A DNA stretch of 64,000 nucleotides from Limnephilus marmoratus (lineage: Eukaryota > Arthropoda > Insecta > Trichoptera > Limnephilidae): positions 11,978,710 through 12,042,709 of the forward strand of contig OU862910.1 of the NCBI GenBank assembly GCA_917880885.1, in the 5' to 3' direction. Below the pieces are notes generated by a model, which was given only the letters and a program-made list of their open reading frames with translations, did no database searches and had not been told where the DNA came from. Shown here one piece after another: positions 63,968 to 64,000 of the stretch. The position numbers and the translations under genes are program-made. The first letter of the stretch is position 1; every line of letters begins with the position of its first letter.

Positions 63968-64000
63968 TTAGTTCCACACAGGAGGCCCGGAGAAAAATAA
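63968..64000 (+). repeat. start of another 'aggccctgagg' copy at the window edge
   Basis: ttagttccacacaggaggcc + cggagaaaaataa matches the 5' block of the family (gctccacac-ggaggccctgaggaaaat), cut by the window end. Confidence 0.55.

Noticed and set aside
1..64000. CRISPR arrays, bacterial operons, rRNA genes
   Set aside because: No regularly spaced identical short repeats with unique spacers, no Shine-Dalgarno-led gene clusters, and no rRNA sequence seen; the DNA is eukaryotic.

Overview
This 64-kb window is AT-rich, repeat-dominated nuclear DNA from an arthropod, most probably an insect. The evidence is a Ty1/copia element whose primer-binding site matches the anticodon region of initiator tRNA-Met (as in Drosophila copia), an R1-clade LINE with a 14-bp target duplication, RTE- and jockey/CR1-type LINE tails, and insect-style hAT, PIF/Harbinger and snap-back MITEs. 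The order cannot be fixed from the sequence. I found no complete host protein-coding gene. The only candidate non-transposon exon is a short THAP-like stretch near 10.5 kb.

Layout. 0-13 kb is AT-rich filler with dispersed MITEs: inverted-repeat elements at 2.07 and 2.63 kb, an interspersed family at 4.2 and 7.7 kb, a repeat with a 56-bp tandem array at 5.3-6.0 kb, a hAT element with a perfect 8-bp TSD at 6.39-7.27 kb, a palindrome at 9.1 kb and a 110-bp tandem array at 11.9 kb. At 13.4-14.7 kb is a three-level inverted-repeat element carrying two tRNA-capped palindromes. At 15.2-17.9 kb is a 5'-truncated RTE-clade LINE with an uninterrupted RT frame, bounded by a 53-bp inverted repeat. 18.4-31.8 kb holds more repeats: a hammerhead-ribozyme-like motif (18.66 kb), a TATCGATA-rich foldback complex (19.7-21.1 kb), a PIF/Harbinger element with 35-bp TIRs and TAA TSD (21.9-22.6 kb), LINE tails, a second hAT MITE (28.2 kb), an R1-like 3' end (30.0-30.9 kb) and a decayed transposase tail (31.7 kb). 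32-35.6 kb has nothing I can name.

35.6-40.05 kb is an intact Ty1/copia retrotransposon: identical 185-bp LTRs and one open 1267-codon gag-pol frame, so recent and possibly still mobile.

46.3-58.8 kb is a nested set. A Ty3/gypsy element on the minus strand has 522-bp LTRs differing at two sites, AGTT target duplications, a tRNA-Lys primer site and a polypurine tract. A full-length R1-clade LINE on the plus strand (47,339-53,923, both ORFs open, exact 14-bp TSD) is inserted in its integrase gene, and a ~176-bp palindromic MITE is inserted behind its RNase H. The host gypsy copy also carries a nonsense codon and frameshifts, so it is dead, while the inserted LINE looks intact.

The right end (58.8-64 kb) is mostly two degenerate minus-strand LINEs, a small MITE and short GC-richer tandem repeats. 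The window therefore records layered transposition: old LINE and MITE debris, then gypsy, then R1-LINE and MITE into gypsy, and a young copia.
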